Source of the DNA: a bacterium | GTDB lineage: Bacteria; Electryoneota; RPQS01 | Reading direction: 5' to 3' | Assembly (NCBI GenBank): GCA_028711875.1 | Contig: JAQTRJ010000026.1 | Span: 1-12,512, forward strand | Length of the DNA: 12,512 nucleotides | Part shown: piece after piece, positions 1 through 6,563 of the stretch | Layout of the letters: the number at the start of each line of letters is the position of its first letter | Numbering within the stretch: the first letter of the stretch is position 1 | The notes under the pieces: generated by a model | The model's input: the letters and a program-made list of their open reading frames with translations, nothing else | Database searches by the model: none | What the model was told of the DNA's origin: nothing | Program-made: the position numbers and the translations under genes

Positions 1-1
1 A

Positions 2-67
2 AGCGAAACAGCCGAATTGATGGCGATCTTCATTGCATCAATTAAACGGGTGAAGGCTCGCAAGTAA
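2..67 (+). CDS. C-terminal end of an upstream gene (partial)
   Basis: An open frame enters from the left edge and stops at TAA 65-67, giving a tail that reads SETAELMAIFIASIKRVKARK. It lies 38 bases before the nupC-like start, in the same direction. The mixed hydrophobic and basic end would fit the last helix of many soluble enzymes, including Gfo/Idh/MocA-type oxidoreductases, but 21 residues cannot assign a family. No terminator separates it from the next gene. Confidence 0.5.
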   Translation, partial: SETAELMAIFIASIKRVKARK

Positions 68-77
68 CAGTTCTATC

Positions 78-105
78 ATCGCTTATCGCTCATCGCTAAT
101 CGCCT
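78..105 (+). repeat. Tandem heptamer array, four copies, touching the nupC start codon
   Basis: Four consecutive 7-base units with consensus ATCGCTN (variants end in T, C or A; the last is ATCGCCT) run without a gap into the ATG at 106. The array fills the place where a Shine-Dalgarno sequence would be, and none is visible. It is one of five 7-base-period arrays in the window. Confidence 0.85.
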
Positions 106-1356
106 ATGGACAGGCTTCAATCACTGCTCGGTGTTCCGATTTTGATTCTCCTCGCGTGGCTGATCTTCTCCACGGATCGCAAGCATTTTCCGTGGCGAGT
201 GGTGCTGTGGGGCGTGGGGCTGCAATTTGTTTTCGCGGCGACCATTCTCTGGACACCGGCGGGGCGCGCGGCTTTCGAGTTCTTGGGCGACATTACCACC
301 AAGTTCCTAAGCTACAGCAATGCCGGAGCGGAGTTCCTGTTCGGCAATCTGGTGAAAGAGGAACTCCAGAAGACGCTCGGATTTCAATTTGCGTTTGCGA
401 TTCTGCCGACAATCATTTTCGTGGGCGCGGTGATGTACATCGGTTATCACGTGGGCGTGCTGCAACGCATCGTGCGTGCGGTGGCGTGGGTGATGTCGAA
501 AACCATGGGCACATCGGGCGCGGAATCGCTCTCGACGGCTGTGAATATTTTCGTCGGGCAGACCGAAGCGCCGCTGGTGATCCGGCCGTTTTTGAATTCC
601 CTGACAAAAAGCGAGCTCAACGCGGTGATGGTGGGCGGATTCGCGGGCATCGCGGGCGGAGTGATGGCGGGCTATATTCTCATCGGGATTCCGGCCAAGC
701 ATCTCCTCGCGGCATGCGTGATGTGCGCGCCCGCGTCGTTCGTCTTCGCCAAGATCGCCATTCCCGAGCGCGAAAAGCCGCTCACGGCCGGGGTTGTGGA
801 GATGCCCGAGATTCCCAAGGCCTCGAACGTGATTGACGCCGCCGCGAACGGAGCGCGCGACGGACTACTGCTGGCGGCCAACGTGGGCGCGATGCTGATC
901 GCGTTTATCGGCATCATCGCGCTGCTGAATGCGATCCTGAGCTGGGGGCACGGCATGTTTTTCGATTGGGGGTTCATGTACTTTCCGGCCAGCTTGCGCG
1001 ACATCTTCAGCGTGATTTTTGCGCCGCTCGGATTCATCGCGGGCGTGCCGTGGTCGGAATGCCGCGACTTCGGCTACTTGATCGGGACGCAACTCACGAT
1101 CAATGAATTCGTGGCGTACATCGAGCTCTCGAAGATGATTCAGGCCGGAGCGATTTCGGAGCGGACGATCACCCTCGCGTCGTACGCACTCTGCGGCTTC
1201 TGCAATTTTTCGTCCATCGCGATTCAGATCGGCGGAATTGCCGCGCTGGTCCCGGAGCGCCGCGCTGAGCTGGCAAAGCTCGGACTGCGCGCGATGTTCT
1301 GCGGCAGCCTCGCTTGTCTCCAGACGGCGACGATTGCCGGAATGCTGGTGGGATGA
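106..1356 (+). CDS. nupC: Concentrative nucleoside transporter, CNT/NupC family
   Basis: This 416-residue inner-membrane protein should import nucleosides by cation symport (H+ or Na+). It is rich in hydrophobic segments throughout. It carries the CNT signature motifs: GQTEAP at about residues 151-156, TINEF at 331-335, and CGFCNFSSI from 363. In the family these form the nucleoside-binding site, the Gln-Thr-Glu and Asn-Glu side chains contacting base and ribose. The length is normal for bacterial CNTs. The ATG at 106 gives a typical N-terminus (MDRLQSLLGVPILILLAWLI), although no ribosome-binding site precedes it because a heptamer array fills that space. The stop overlaps the first possible ATG of the purine nucleoside phosphorylase gene, so uptake and phosphorolysis are probably translated together. 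Substrate range and coupling ion cannot be read from sequence. Confidence 0.93.
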   Translation: MDRLQSLLGVPILILLAWLIFSTDRKHFPWRVVLWGVGLQFVFAATILWTPAGRAAFEFLGDITTKFLSYSNAGAEFLFGNLVKEELQKTLGFQFAFAILPTIIFVGAVMYIGYHVGVLQRIVRAVAWVMSKTMGTSGAESLSTAVNIFVGQTEAPLVIRPFLNSLTKSELNAVMVGGFAGIAGGVMAGYILIGIPAKHLLAACVMCAPASFVFAKIAIPEREKPLTAGVVEMPEIPKASNVIDAAANGARDGLLLAANVGAMLIAFIGIIALLNAILSWGHGMFFDWGFMYFPASLRDIFSVIFAPLGFIAGVPWSECRDFGYLIGTQLTINEFVAYIELSKMIQAGAISERTITLASYALCGFCNFSSIAIQIGGIAALVPERRAELAKLGLRAMFCGSLACLQTATIAGMLVG

Positions 1357-1370
1357 TGAAGAGGAATGCT

Positions 1371-2168
1371 ATGCGGCTCGATGTGAATTCCATAGTAAGA
1401 AAACTGCCCGCGCCCGCCGACGTCGGGCTTATTTTGGGTTCGGGTCTCGGCGGTTTCGCGGACACGCTGGAGAATGCGCAGTCGGTGAGCACGCGTGATC
1501 TGCCGGGTTATCCGCAGAGTACGGTTGCCGGACACGCCGGACGGATCGTGATCGGCAGCGTGGGAGACACTCGCGTGGCGGCGTTTCAGGGGCGCGTGCA
1601 TCTCTACGAAGGCTATCCGCCCGAGGTCGTGGTCACGCCGGTGCGGGTCGCGCACGCGCTGGGCTGCAAGACGCTGATCGTGACCAACGCGTCGGGAGCA
1701 TTCACGAAAAGATTCTCACCGGGAGATCTGCTGCTGATCGAAGATCACATCAATCTGCAATTCCGCAATCCGCTGCACTCGCTGTGGGACGCGGGCGTGC
1801 GCATTCCCGATACGAGTTTCTTCTACGATCCGGAATTGTGCAAGCTGGCCGAACATGTAGCTTTGGAAGAGAAGATTCCACTGAAGCGCGGCACACTGGC
1901 GGCGCTACTCGGCCCGACCTACGAAACGCGGGCCGAAGCGCGAATGCTCGCCGGTCTCGGAGCCGATGCGGGCTGCATGTCCACCATCCCCGAAGTACTC
2001 ATGGCTGCCGCGCTCGGAATGCGCGTCTTAGGCATTTCGTGCGTGACCAACTGGGCGCCGAATATCGGGGCCAGTGTCCTCGATCACGACGACGTGCAGC
2101 GCGTGGCAGCGCAAGTCAGCGAGAAGTTCGCGAGGCTGCTGAGGGCAATTCTCTCGCAAATCAAGTGA
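1371..2168 (+). CDS. punA: Purine nucleoside phosphorylase, trimeric (PNP-I) type
   Basis: This enzyme splits purine nucleosides with phosphate into free base and ribose-1-phosphate in the cytoplasm, feeding salvage of nucleosides imported by the neighbouring transporter. Visible family motifs are the phosphate-binding GSGLG (residues 23-27), FQGRVHLYEGY, TNASGAF, GPTYET (about 181-186), MSTIPEV and CVTN (N227). The Glu of GPTYET and the Asn of VTN match the pair that binds 6-oxopurines in trimeric PNPs; methylthioadenosine phosphorylases have Asp at the latter place, so inosine/guanosine are the likely substrates. I chose the ATG at 1371 (265 residues) because AAGAGGA lies 5 bases upstream. 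ATGs at 1353 and 1356 are in frame and would add 5-6 residues, the first overlapping the nupC stop. The usual GG of the TNAAGG-type motif is GA here. Confidence 0.93.
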   Translation: MRLDVNSIVRKLPAPADVGLILGSGLGGFADTLENAQSVSTRDLPGYPQSTVAGHAGRIVIGSVGDTRVAAFQGRVHLYEGYPPEVVVTPVRVAHALGCKTLIVTNASGAFTKRFSPGDLLLIEDHINLQFRNPLHSLWDAGVRIPDTSFFYDPELCKLAEHVALEEKIPLKRGTLAALLGPTYETRAEARMLAGLGADAGCMSTIPEVLMAAALGMRVLGISCVTNWAPNIGASVLDHDDVQRVAAQVSEKFARLLRAILSQIK

Positions 2169-2185
2169 TGAGAGAGAAGGAAAAT

Positions 2186-2842
2186 ATGGCGATTTACTTA
2201 AATTCGTACGAACCACTCGTCAAGTTTAAAGAGTGCCACGATGCTATCCGAGAATACGGAATTCCACCGTATGTTGACAGATCATGTCGACGTGAACCCG
2301 ATTTTGAGAAGGACTATCCTTTAATTACCGGGCTATGTCGTTGCAACAAGTTTGTGACACGACTTCAATCGGGTGATCGCATTGTCTATAGGACGAACAA
2401 AGGGAAGTATGACGCTTCTTACGGACATTGGCATATCGTAGCTGTACTGGGAGTTCTGCAACTGTTTCCAAATCATCAGGCTGCAGCCGAATGGTTTGAC
2501 AATAGGAATCTTCGTTTGCCGAATAATTGCATGGTTTCAAAGACTTCTCCGTTCGCGGCAACACACACAATGCCACTTAATAGAACAAGGGAAGGATTTT
2601 CTTCAATCTATAAGTGGGATGCACAATATAAGAGACGATCTCGTGACTACCCTTGCGTCGCATTATGTGCGCCGTTATTCGTGGAGCTTCAAAATCCGCC
2701 GATTTGGACTGACGAGATGGAGATTGAGACATTCGGTCGACAGCGGGGTACCCAGAATCCGCCTCCAATCACCAGAACTGAGTATAACACTCTCCTCAGA
2801 TTGACAGGCATCAAGCCAAAGAGGCTTCTGATTCCATCATGA
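2186..2842 (+). CDS. Uncharacterised 218-residue protein, AT-richer than its neighbours
   Basis: I do not recognise this protein firmly. It is soluble, has no signal peptide or membrane segment, and is rich in Cys, Arg, Tyr and Trp. The stretch SGDRIVYRTNKGKY followed by HWHIVAVLGVL (about residues 61-90) resembles the GD-[IV]-[VI]-Y core and following strand of small PUA/EVE-like folds, which bind nucleic acid or modified bases; this is a weak analogy. Other notable parts are GIPPYVDRSCRREPDFE near the N-terminus and NPPPITRTEYNTLL near the end. I chose ATG 2186 because GAGAAGGA lies just upstream; an in-frame ATG at 2168 would overlap the pnp stop. The end overlaps the next start by 4 bases. 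A hand count of 2221-2280 gives 45% GC against 65% for 1561-1620 in pnp, which suggests acquisition by transfer. Confidence 0.8.
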   Translation: MAIYLNSYEPLVKFKECHDAIREYGIPPYVDRSCRREPDFEKDYPLITGLCRCNKFVTRLQSGDRIVYRTNKGKYDASYGHWHIVAVLGVLQLFPNHQAAAEWFDNRNLRLPNNCMVSKTSPFAATHTMPLNRTREGFSSIYKWDAQYKRRSRDYPCVALCAPLFVELQNPPIWTDEMEIETFGRQRGTQNPPPITRTEYNTLLRLTGIKPKRLLIPS

Positions 2843-4575
2843 TTAGGTTCCTCCTTCTTCCTTCCTCCTTTGTCCTTCTCTTCGGCCTCAGCGCTCTCGC
2901 TCAGCAGCCGTACGATCCGGGCGATTGGACGAGCTATCGCGATTTTCGCAATGCGCGGGCGGTGGACGCGGGATCGCAGGAAGTGTTCGTGGCGACCTCG
3001 GGAGGAGTGCTCGAATACCGGCTGACGCGCAGGCAGTGGCGGGAACCGATGGTGATCGGCTACGGGATGAGCGAGGCGATTCCGCTCGGGGATCCGCTGC
3101 TGCTGCTGTTCGATGAGAGCACGGGCTTTCTATGGCTGGCCACGCGCAACGAAATCCTGCTCTATGACGTGAACGCGGAAAGATGGAAACGAATAGCGCG
3201 CGATCTGTGGCTGCCGGGAAATCGCGTGGTGAACATCGGCGTGGGCGGCAGCAGCGTCTATGTCGAAACGGTTCCCGAAAAACTCTTTCCCGAATTTTTC
3301 TTTCCCGGAACACCGCTGCCCAATGACCGCTGGTGGGCCTATGCCACGCGCTACAAAGGCTCGCGAAATTTCGGCGCGTTCATGCTGGATATTGATCCCG
3401 AAGACCCGAGTGGCGTACGCTGGCGCGGGCTGCGCTCCAAAGTGCCCCTCGCTCCGGAAGATTTGTACGGACAAATCGGCGCGCCGCCGGCTGGATTTCC
3501 CTCTCTTAGTTTGCCGCACGGTTTCGCCTGGTATCCCGACGGAACGCTCATGGATCCCTATCTGCGCGCCATGCCGGTCACCGACTGGATCGTGGATCAG
3601 TACGGATATTTCTGGGGAACCTTCTGGGGCGGCGGGATCATGCGCGCCGATTTGCGCTCGGCGGCGGCGGAGTTTTTCGAATTCGGCCCGGCGGGGAATG
3701 GCGCGCGAACGATCCACGTGCGTCGCGACGAAATCTGGACCGGCGGCTTCAACAGCGGCGACCGCACCGGAATCACGCGGGCGTCGCGCAACCTGATGAA
3801 CTGGCAATTCTCCGAACGCCGCGAAGACGCGCGGATTCGTTCCACCAACGTGTTCGACATTGCCGAGTTCGGCGGCAACGTCTGGTGTGCAACCGATGAG
3901 GGGCTTCTCGCGTATCAAGAGAAGACGGGGCGCTGGAAAGCGTTCACCGTGTCCGAGAACCTGTTCAGCGATCAGCTGCGCGCGCTGCTGGCCGCCGACA
4001 GCGACCTATGGATCGGCACCACCCGCGGCCTGTGCGTGCTGAGCGGCACTGATCCCGAAATCTGGCGAATCGAACATTCGGGAATTGAGCTGTCGGGTGT
4101 GAATGATTTGGCTATCTGCGAAGATACTCTCTACGTGGCGACACCGCACGGCTTGTTCAAAGGGAGCATTCATGATCGAGAATTCCACTATGCGCCGATG
4201 CCCGGCGGATTTCTCGACGCGGCCATTGCCGAAATATCCACGCTCGACTCGAATGTGTGGCTGGTCACCGCCGAAGGAGTGCTGCGCTGCAACGCGAATA
4301 CGGGCGCGACGAACAGCTGGCGAGCCGACGCGTGGCTGGGCGGCGGCGAGCCGTCGTGTGTTTTAGCCGCACCGAAATTCACCTGGGTGGGAACGCGAGC
4401 GAATGGATTCTGGCGGCTGAATCGCGAAACGGGTGAATGGATTCAATATACGACCGCCGACGGATTGCTCGACAATCGCGTACAGGTGATCCGTCGCGAC
4501 GGCGATGACTTGCTGATTGGAACTCCCTCGGGTCTCACGCGGTTCTATTGGAACCGGCCGGGACGGGCGCGGTAA
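2839..4575 (+). CDS. Secreted beta-propeller protein (Reg_prop / two-component-regulator-propeller type)
   Basis: The 578-residue product begins with a signal peptide (MIRFLLLPSSFVLLFGLSALAQ, probably cut after SALA) and is otherwise made of repeated strand-turn-strand units ending in a pattern like VWCATDEGLLAY, LWIGTTRGLCVL, VYVATPHGLFKG or LLIGTPSGLTRF. Linkers such as FTVSENLFSDQLRALL and TTADGLLDNRVQVI are the classic blade-to-blade transitions of two-component-regulator propellers. The protein is therefore exported and probably forms one or two propellers for binding or scaffolding. It has no kinase, DNA-binding or type IX sorting domain, so it may stay periplasmic or be membrane-associated through partners. 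Its ATG overlaps the preceding stop (ATGA), pointing to translational coupling; no good ribosome-binding site is seen. The first codons lie inside a heptamer repeat and a second, inverted array follows the stop directly. Confidence 0.82.
   Translation: MIRFLLLPSSFVLLFGLSALAQQPYDPGDWTSYRDFRNARAVDAGSQEVFVATSGGVLEYRLTRRQWREPMVIGYGMSEAIPLGDPLLLLFDESTGFLWLATRNEILLYDVNAERWKRIARDLWLPGNRVVNIGVGGSSVYVETVPEKLFPEFFFPGTPLPNDRWWAYATRYKGSRNFGAFMLDIDPEDPSGVRWRGLRSKVPLAPEDLYGQIGAPPAGFPSLSLPHGFAWYPDGTLMDPYLRAMPVTDWIVDQYGYFWGTFWGGGIMRADLRSAAAEFFEFGPAGNGARTIHVRRDEIWTGGFNSGDRTGITRASRNLMNWQFSERREDARIRSTNVFDIAEFGGNVWCATDEGLLAYQEKTGRWKAFTVSENLFSDQLRALLAADSDLWIGTTRGLCVLSGTDPEIWRIEHSGIELSGVNDLAICEDTLYVATPHGLFKGSIHDREFHYAPMPGGFLDAAIAEISTLDSNVWLVTAEGVLRCNANTGATNSWRADAWLGGGEPSCVLAAPKFTWVGTRANGFWRLNRETGEWIQYTTADGLLDNRVQVIRRDGDDLLIGTPSGLTRFYWNRPGRAR
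2848..2875 (+). repeat. Tandem heptamer array (TTCNTCC) inside a signal-peptide coding region
   Basis: Four 7-base units of the form TTCNTCC (last copy TTTGTCC) encode residues 4-13 of the propeller protein, the hydrophobic core of its signal peptide. The unit is the reverse complement of GGANGAA, matching the arrays at 4576-4603 (opposite orientation) and 11920-11947 (same orientation). Confidence 0.75.
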
Positions 4576-4603
4576 GGATGAAAGACGAACGATGAAGGAT
4601 GAA
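4576..4603 (+). repeat. Tandem heptamer array (GGATGAA), four copies, directly after a stop codon
   Basis: The array starts at the base after the TAA of the propeller gene. Copies 1 and 4 are exact GGATGAA; copies 2 and 3 are AGACGAA and CGATGAA. No terminator hairpin is seen between here and mcsA. Confidence 0.85.
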
Positions 4604-4638
4604 GCGAAACGCGCCGTCCTGAACCGCAAAGTGAGCGC

Positions 4639-4667
4639 TTGCGAGACAGATTTTTCGAGCGTATATT
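4639..4667 (+). promoter_or_regulatory. Probable sigma70-type promoter of mcsA, leaderless or nearly so
   Basis: TTGCGA at 4639-4644 and TATATT at 4662-4667 are separated by exactly 17 bases. Transcription would start at about 4673-4675, only a few bases before the ATG at 4678, so the mRNA would be almost leaderless. This agrees with the absence of a Shine-Dalgarno sequence. The prediction rests on sequence pattern only. Confidence 0.55.
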
Positions 4668-4677
4668 ACTTCATATC

Positions 4678-5205
4678 ATGAAAACCTGTCAGGCATGCAA
4701 CGCGCGGCCGGCCGTCGTCCAGTTCGTGCAGGTTACCGGCGATCAGCGGCGGGAGATGTGGCTTTGCCGCGAGTGCGCGCTCTCGCTCGGCATGCGTTCG
4801 CAGGTCGAAGCGTTTCAGCGGCTGTCGCAGTTGCTCATGCAGCAGCCGGCGATGACCGAGATCACCGACGACATGCGCGCCGCGCTGGGAACAACCTGCC
4901 GCCGCTGTAAAATGGTGTTTGAGGAATTCGTGAAGTCGGGACTGCTTGGCTGTCCGGAGTGCTACAACGAATTCCACGATCTGCTCAAGCCGGTGCTGCG
5001 CCGTCTGCATGGCGTGACCCGCGCGTCGGGCGAGAAGAAGGCAGAGACGGTGCTATCCGATTCGCCGCCGGTGCGACGCGCCGAATCGGAGACCGCCCGC
5101 GATTCCGAATCGCGCGAGCATCTCGAACTGCAATTGAATCTGGCGCTGCTCGAAGAGAATTACGAACGCGCCGCCGAGCTCCGCGACCGACTGAAGAAGT
5201 TGTAG
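4678..5205 (+). CDS. mcsA: McsA-like zinc-binding activator of protein arginine kinase
   Basis: McsA binds zinc and activates the protein arginine kinase McsB, whose gene follows; in Firmicutes the pair marks proteins with phosphoarginine for ClpC-ClpP degradation. The 175-residue product has two zinc modules: CQAC (C4, C7) with CREC (C30, C33), and CRRC (C74, C77) with CPEC (C92, C95). The phrase GLLGCPECYNEFHDLLKPVLRRLHG is typical of the family. The last 27 residues form a UVR motif (LLEENYERAAELRDRLKKL), a helical pair also present in the M-domain of the ClpC encoded here. The length is close to Bacillus McsA (185). ATG 4678 was chosen because the first zinc motif starts at residue 4 as in homologues; an in-frame TTG at 4639 would add 13 residues but falls on the -35 box. 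McsB starts 128 bases downstream, past several hairpins. Confidence 0.9.
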   Translation: MKTCQACNARPAVVQFVQVTGDQRREMWLCRECALSLGMRSQVEAFQRLSQLLMQQPAMTEITDDMRAALGTTCRRCKMVFEEFVKSGLLGCPECYNEFHDLLKPVLRRLHGVTRASGEKKAETVLSDSPPVRRAESETARDSESREHLELQLNLALLEENYERAAELRDRLKKL

Positions 5206-5221
5206 GCGGCGCATGAATCCA

Positions 5222-5290
5222 GCCGTTGCCGGTCTGGAGACCGACAACGGCGAATCAAGTGTGATTGTCGCGGGTCTGTACGGCCCGCGA
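5222..5290. repeat. Intercistronic hairpin cluster between mcsA and mcsB
   Basis: Three inverted repeats follow each other. GCCGTTGCCGGTC (5222-5234) pairs with GACCGACAACGGC (5239-5251) through 12 of 13 positions around the loop TGGA. AATCA (5253-5257) pairs with TGATT (5262-5266). TCGCGGG (5268-5274) pairs with CCCGCGA (5284-5290). No T-run follows the first or third stem, so these are not typical intrinsic terminators. They may be REP-like elements or stabilise or process the mcsA-mcsB message. Confidence 0.7.
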
Positions 5291-5333
5291 TCCTGTCTTA
5301 AAAAAGCACAACGTATTTCTTGCAGGAAAACAC

Positions 5334-6419
5334 GTGGCGGGAGTTCCGGTTAATTCTCCTCTGAGCCTGCTCTCCGAGTTTCCGGCGTGGGCGCAATCCG
5401 GCGGCGACGAGGCGGCGGTCGTGCTGACCACGCGGGTTCGCGTCGCACGCAATTTGCGCGGCGAAGTGTTTCCCGCCCGCATGGATACCGAGGGTCGGAT
5501 TCGCGTGATGCGCGAAGCGGCGCGGGTGATCTCCTCCCTGCCTGACTCCGAGGACGGCGTGTTTTTCTCGCTGGCCGCGCTGACTCCGGTGGAAAACGCC
5601 GTGCTGGTCGAACGGCGGGCGATCTCCCCGCAGCTGGCCCGCGATGAGCATCCGCGCGGCGTGTTCGCGTGGAAGCGTCTCGATCGTGCCATCATGGTCT
5701 GCGAAGAGGATCACGTGCGCGTGACCGAGATCGTTCCCGGTCTGGCTCCGGTAACGGCTTGGCAAAACATCCAGCCGGTGCTGGCCGATCTCGATGAACA
5801 TCTTGTATTCGTGCGGGACGAGGAACTGGGATTTCTCACCGCCTGCCCCGCCAATATCGGTTCGGCGGTACGCGCCTCGCTGTTCTGTCATTTACCCGGC
5901 CTCGTGGCCACCAAAGGAATTGAAGCATTAGCGTCCCACGTCTCCGACGCGGGTTTTACCGTCCGCGGATTCTGGGGTGAAGGGTCGGATGTCCTCGGCA
6001 ACACGTTTCAATTTACCGACGGACCGGGGCTTTCCCACCACGCTTCGGACTCTTTATCGCGGATCGAAATCCTCGGTCAGGAAATCATGGAACGGGAAGC
6101 GATGGCTCGCATCGAATTGCAGAGCCAACGCCCCGCTCTGCTTAAGGATAAAATTGCCCGCGCATTAGCAGTCCTGCAAGCCTGCCGGGCACTCTCGGGC
6201 GGCGAGACGATGGCGTTGTTTTCCGGAGTTCGGTTAGGACTGGATATCGGATGGATCGAAGGCCTGAATCGCGAAACTATCTCTATGTTAACATATGAAT
6301 TAGGCAAGGCACACTTGAAGTGGCGCGGCTACAATGACAGCATTCCGGACGGCCGCCTGATCCGCCGTGCCGAGCGGGCCAGAGAGGTCTTCGCCTCCGC
6401 CCGGTTCATCGGTGGATAA
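5334..6419 (+). CDS. mcsB: Protein arginine kinase McsB
   Basis: McsB phosphorylates arginine side chains of proteins, in Firmicutes tagging them for ClpC. The product is an ATP:guanido phosphotransferase without the N-terminal helical domain of animal arginine kinases. Motifs align gaplessly in places with Bacillus McsB as I recall it: LTTRVRVARN (31-40), CEEDH (123-127; usually NEEDH), the catalytic Cys in TACPANIG (C171), RASLFCHLPGL, and RGFWGEGSDVLGN (from 211). I chose GTG 5334 because AGGA lies 6 bases upstream and the resulting 361 residues match the usual length (363 in Bacillus). An upstream in-frame TTG at 5265 would place start and leader inside a hairpin. Oddity: the allosteric phosphoarginine motif RDxxRA reads RLIRRA (341-346), losing the Asp. 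It sits between its activator gene and the unfoldase gene. Confidence 0.92.
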   Translation: MAGVPVNSPLSLLSEFPAWAQSGGDEAAVVLTTRVRVARNLRGEVFPARMDTEGRIRVMREAARVISSLPDSEDGVFFSLAALTPVENAVLVERRAISPQLARDEHPRGVFAWKRLDRAIMVCEEDHVRVTEIVPGLAPVTAWQNIQPVLADLDEHLVFVRDEELGFLTACPANIGSAVRASLFCHLPGLVATKGIEALASHVSDAGFTVRGFWGEGSDVLGNTFQFTDGPGLSHHASDSLSRIEILGQEIMEREAMARIELQSQRPALLKDKIARALAVLQACRALSGGETMALFSGVRLGLDIGWIEGLNRETISMLTYELGKAHLKWRGYNDSIPDGRLIRRAERAREVFASARFIGG

Positions 6420-6470
6420 CGGGGTTTTTCCAGGCAAACCTGCAGAGCACGATTTTTGCTAAAGGAGGGT

Positions 6471-6533
6471 ATGACCAGACTACCGGCCGGTGCCCCGCTG
6501 ACGTCCACTTGCTTTTATGAGCGGCACCGCTAA
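6471..6533 (+). CDS. Possible 20-codon leader ORF before clpC (speculative)
   Basis: ATG 6471 opens a 20-residue frame (MTRLPAGAPLTSTCFYERHR) ending at TAA 6531-6533, 30 bases before clpC. A very strong Shine-Dalgarno core (AAAGGAGGG, 6461-6469) precedes it, but only about 2 bases separate GGAGG plus G from the ATG, closer than optimal. It could be a translated leader of a message reading through from mcsB, or a chance ORF after a purine-rich run. The product resembles nothing I know. Confidence 0.2.
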   Translation: MTRLPAGAPLTSTCFYERHR

Positions 6534-6536
6534 ATT
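6509..6536 (+). promoter_or_regulatory. Possible clpC promoter with an inverted repeat in the spacer
   Basis: TTGCTT (6509-6514) and TAAATT (6531-6536) are 16 bases apart. The spacer holds the inverted repeat AGCGG-CA-CCGCT (6520-6531), placed where a repressor could block RNA polymerase. It does not resemble the CtsR heptad operator (GGTCAAA direct repeat) or a CIRCE element. The -35 is moderate, so this is a candidate only. Transcription would start around 6543, leaving a short leader with GAGG before the clpC ATG. Confidence 0.35.
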
Positions 6537-6563
6537 GATGGATGAGCACCCTTTGAGGTTACG

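Noticed and set aside
15..43. Inverted repeat AATTGATG / CATCAATT with a 13-base spacer
   Set aside because: It lies within the coding end of the upstream gene and has no other supporting feature; 8 AT-rich complementary bases can occur by chance.
1314..1370. Longer purine nucleoside phosphorylase start inside nupC
   Set aside because: The extra residues (MSPDGDDCRN...) have no family counterpart and overlap nupC; ATG 1371 has a proper ribosome-binding site.
1784..2185. Longer start of the 218-residue gene inside pnp
   Set aside because: The added 134 residues are a frame-shifted reading of pnp; the AT-rich composition begins only after the pnp stop.
3130..3918. Minus-strand open frame of 262 codons across the propeller gene
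   Set aside because: The plus strand has a convincing signal peptide and propeller repeats; the antisense product has no recognisable motifs or plausible start context.
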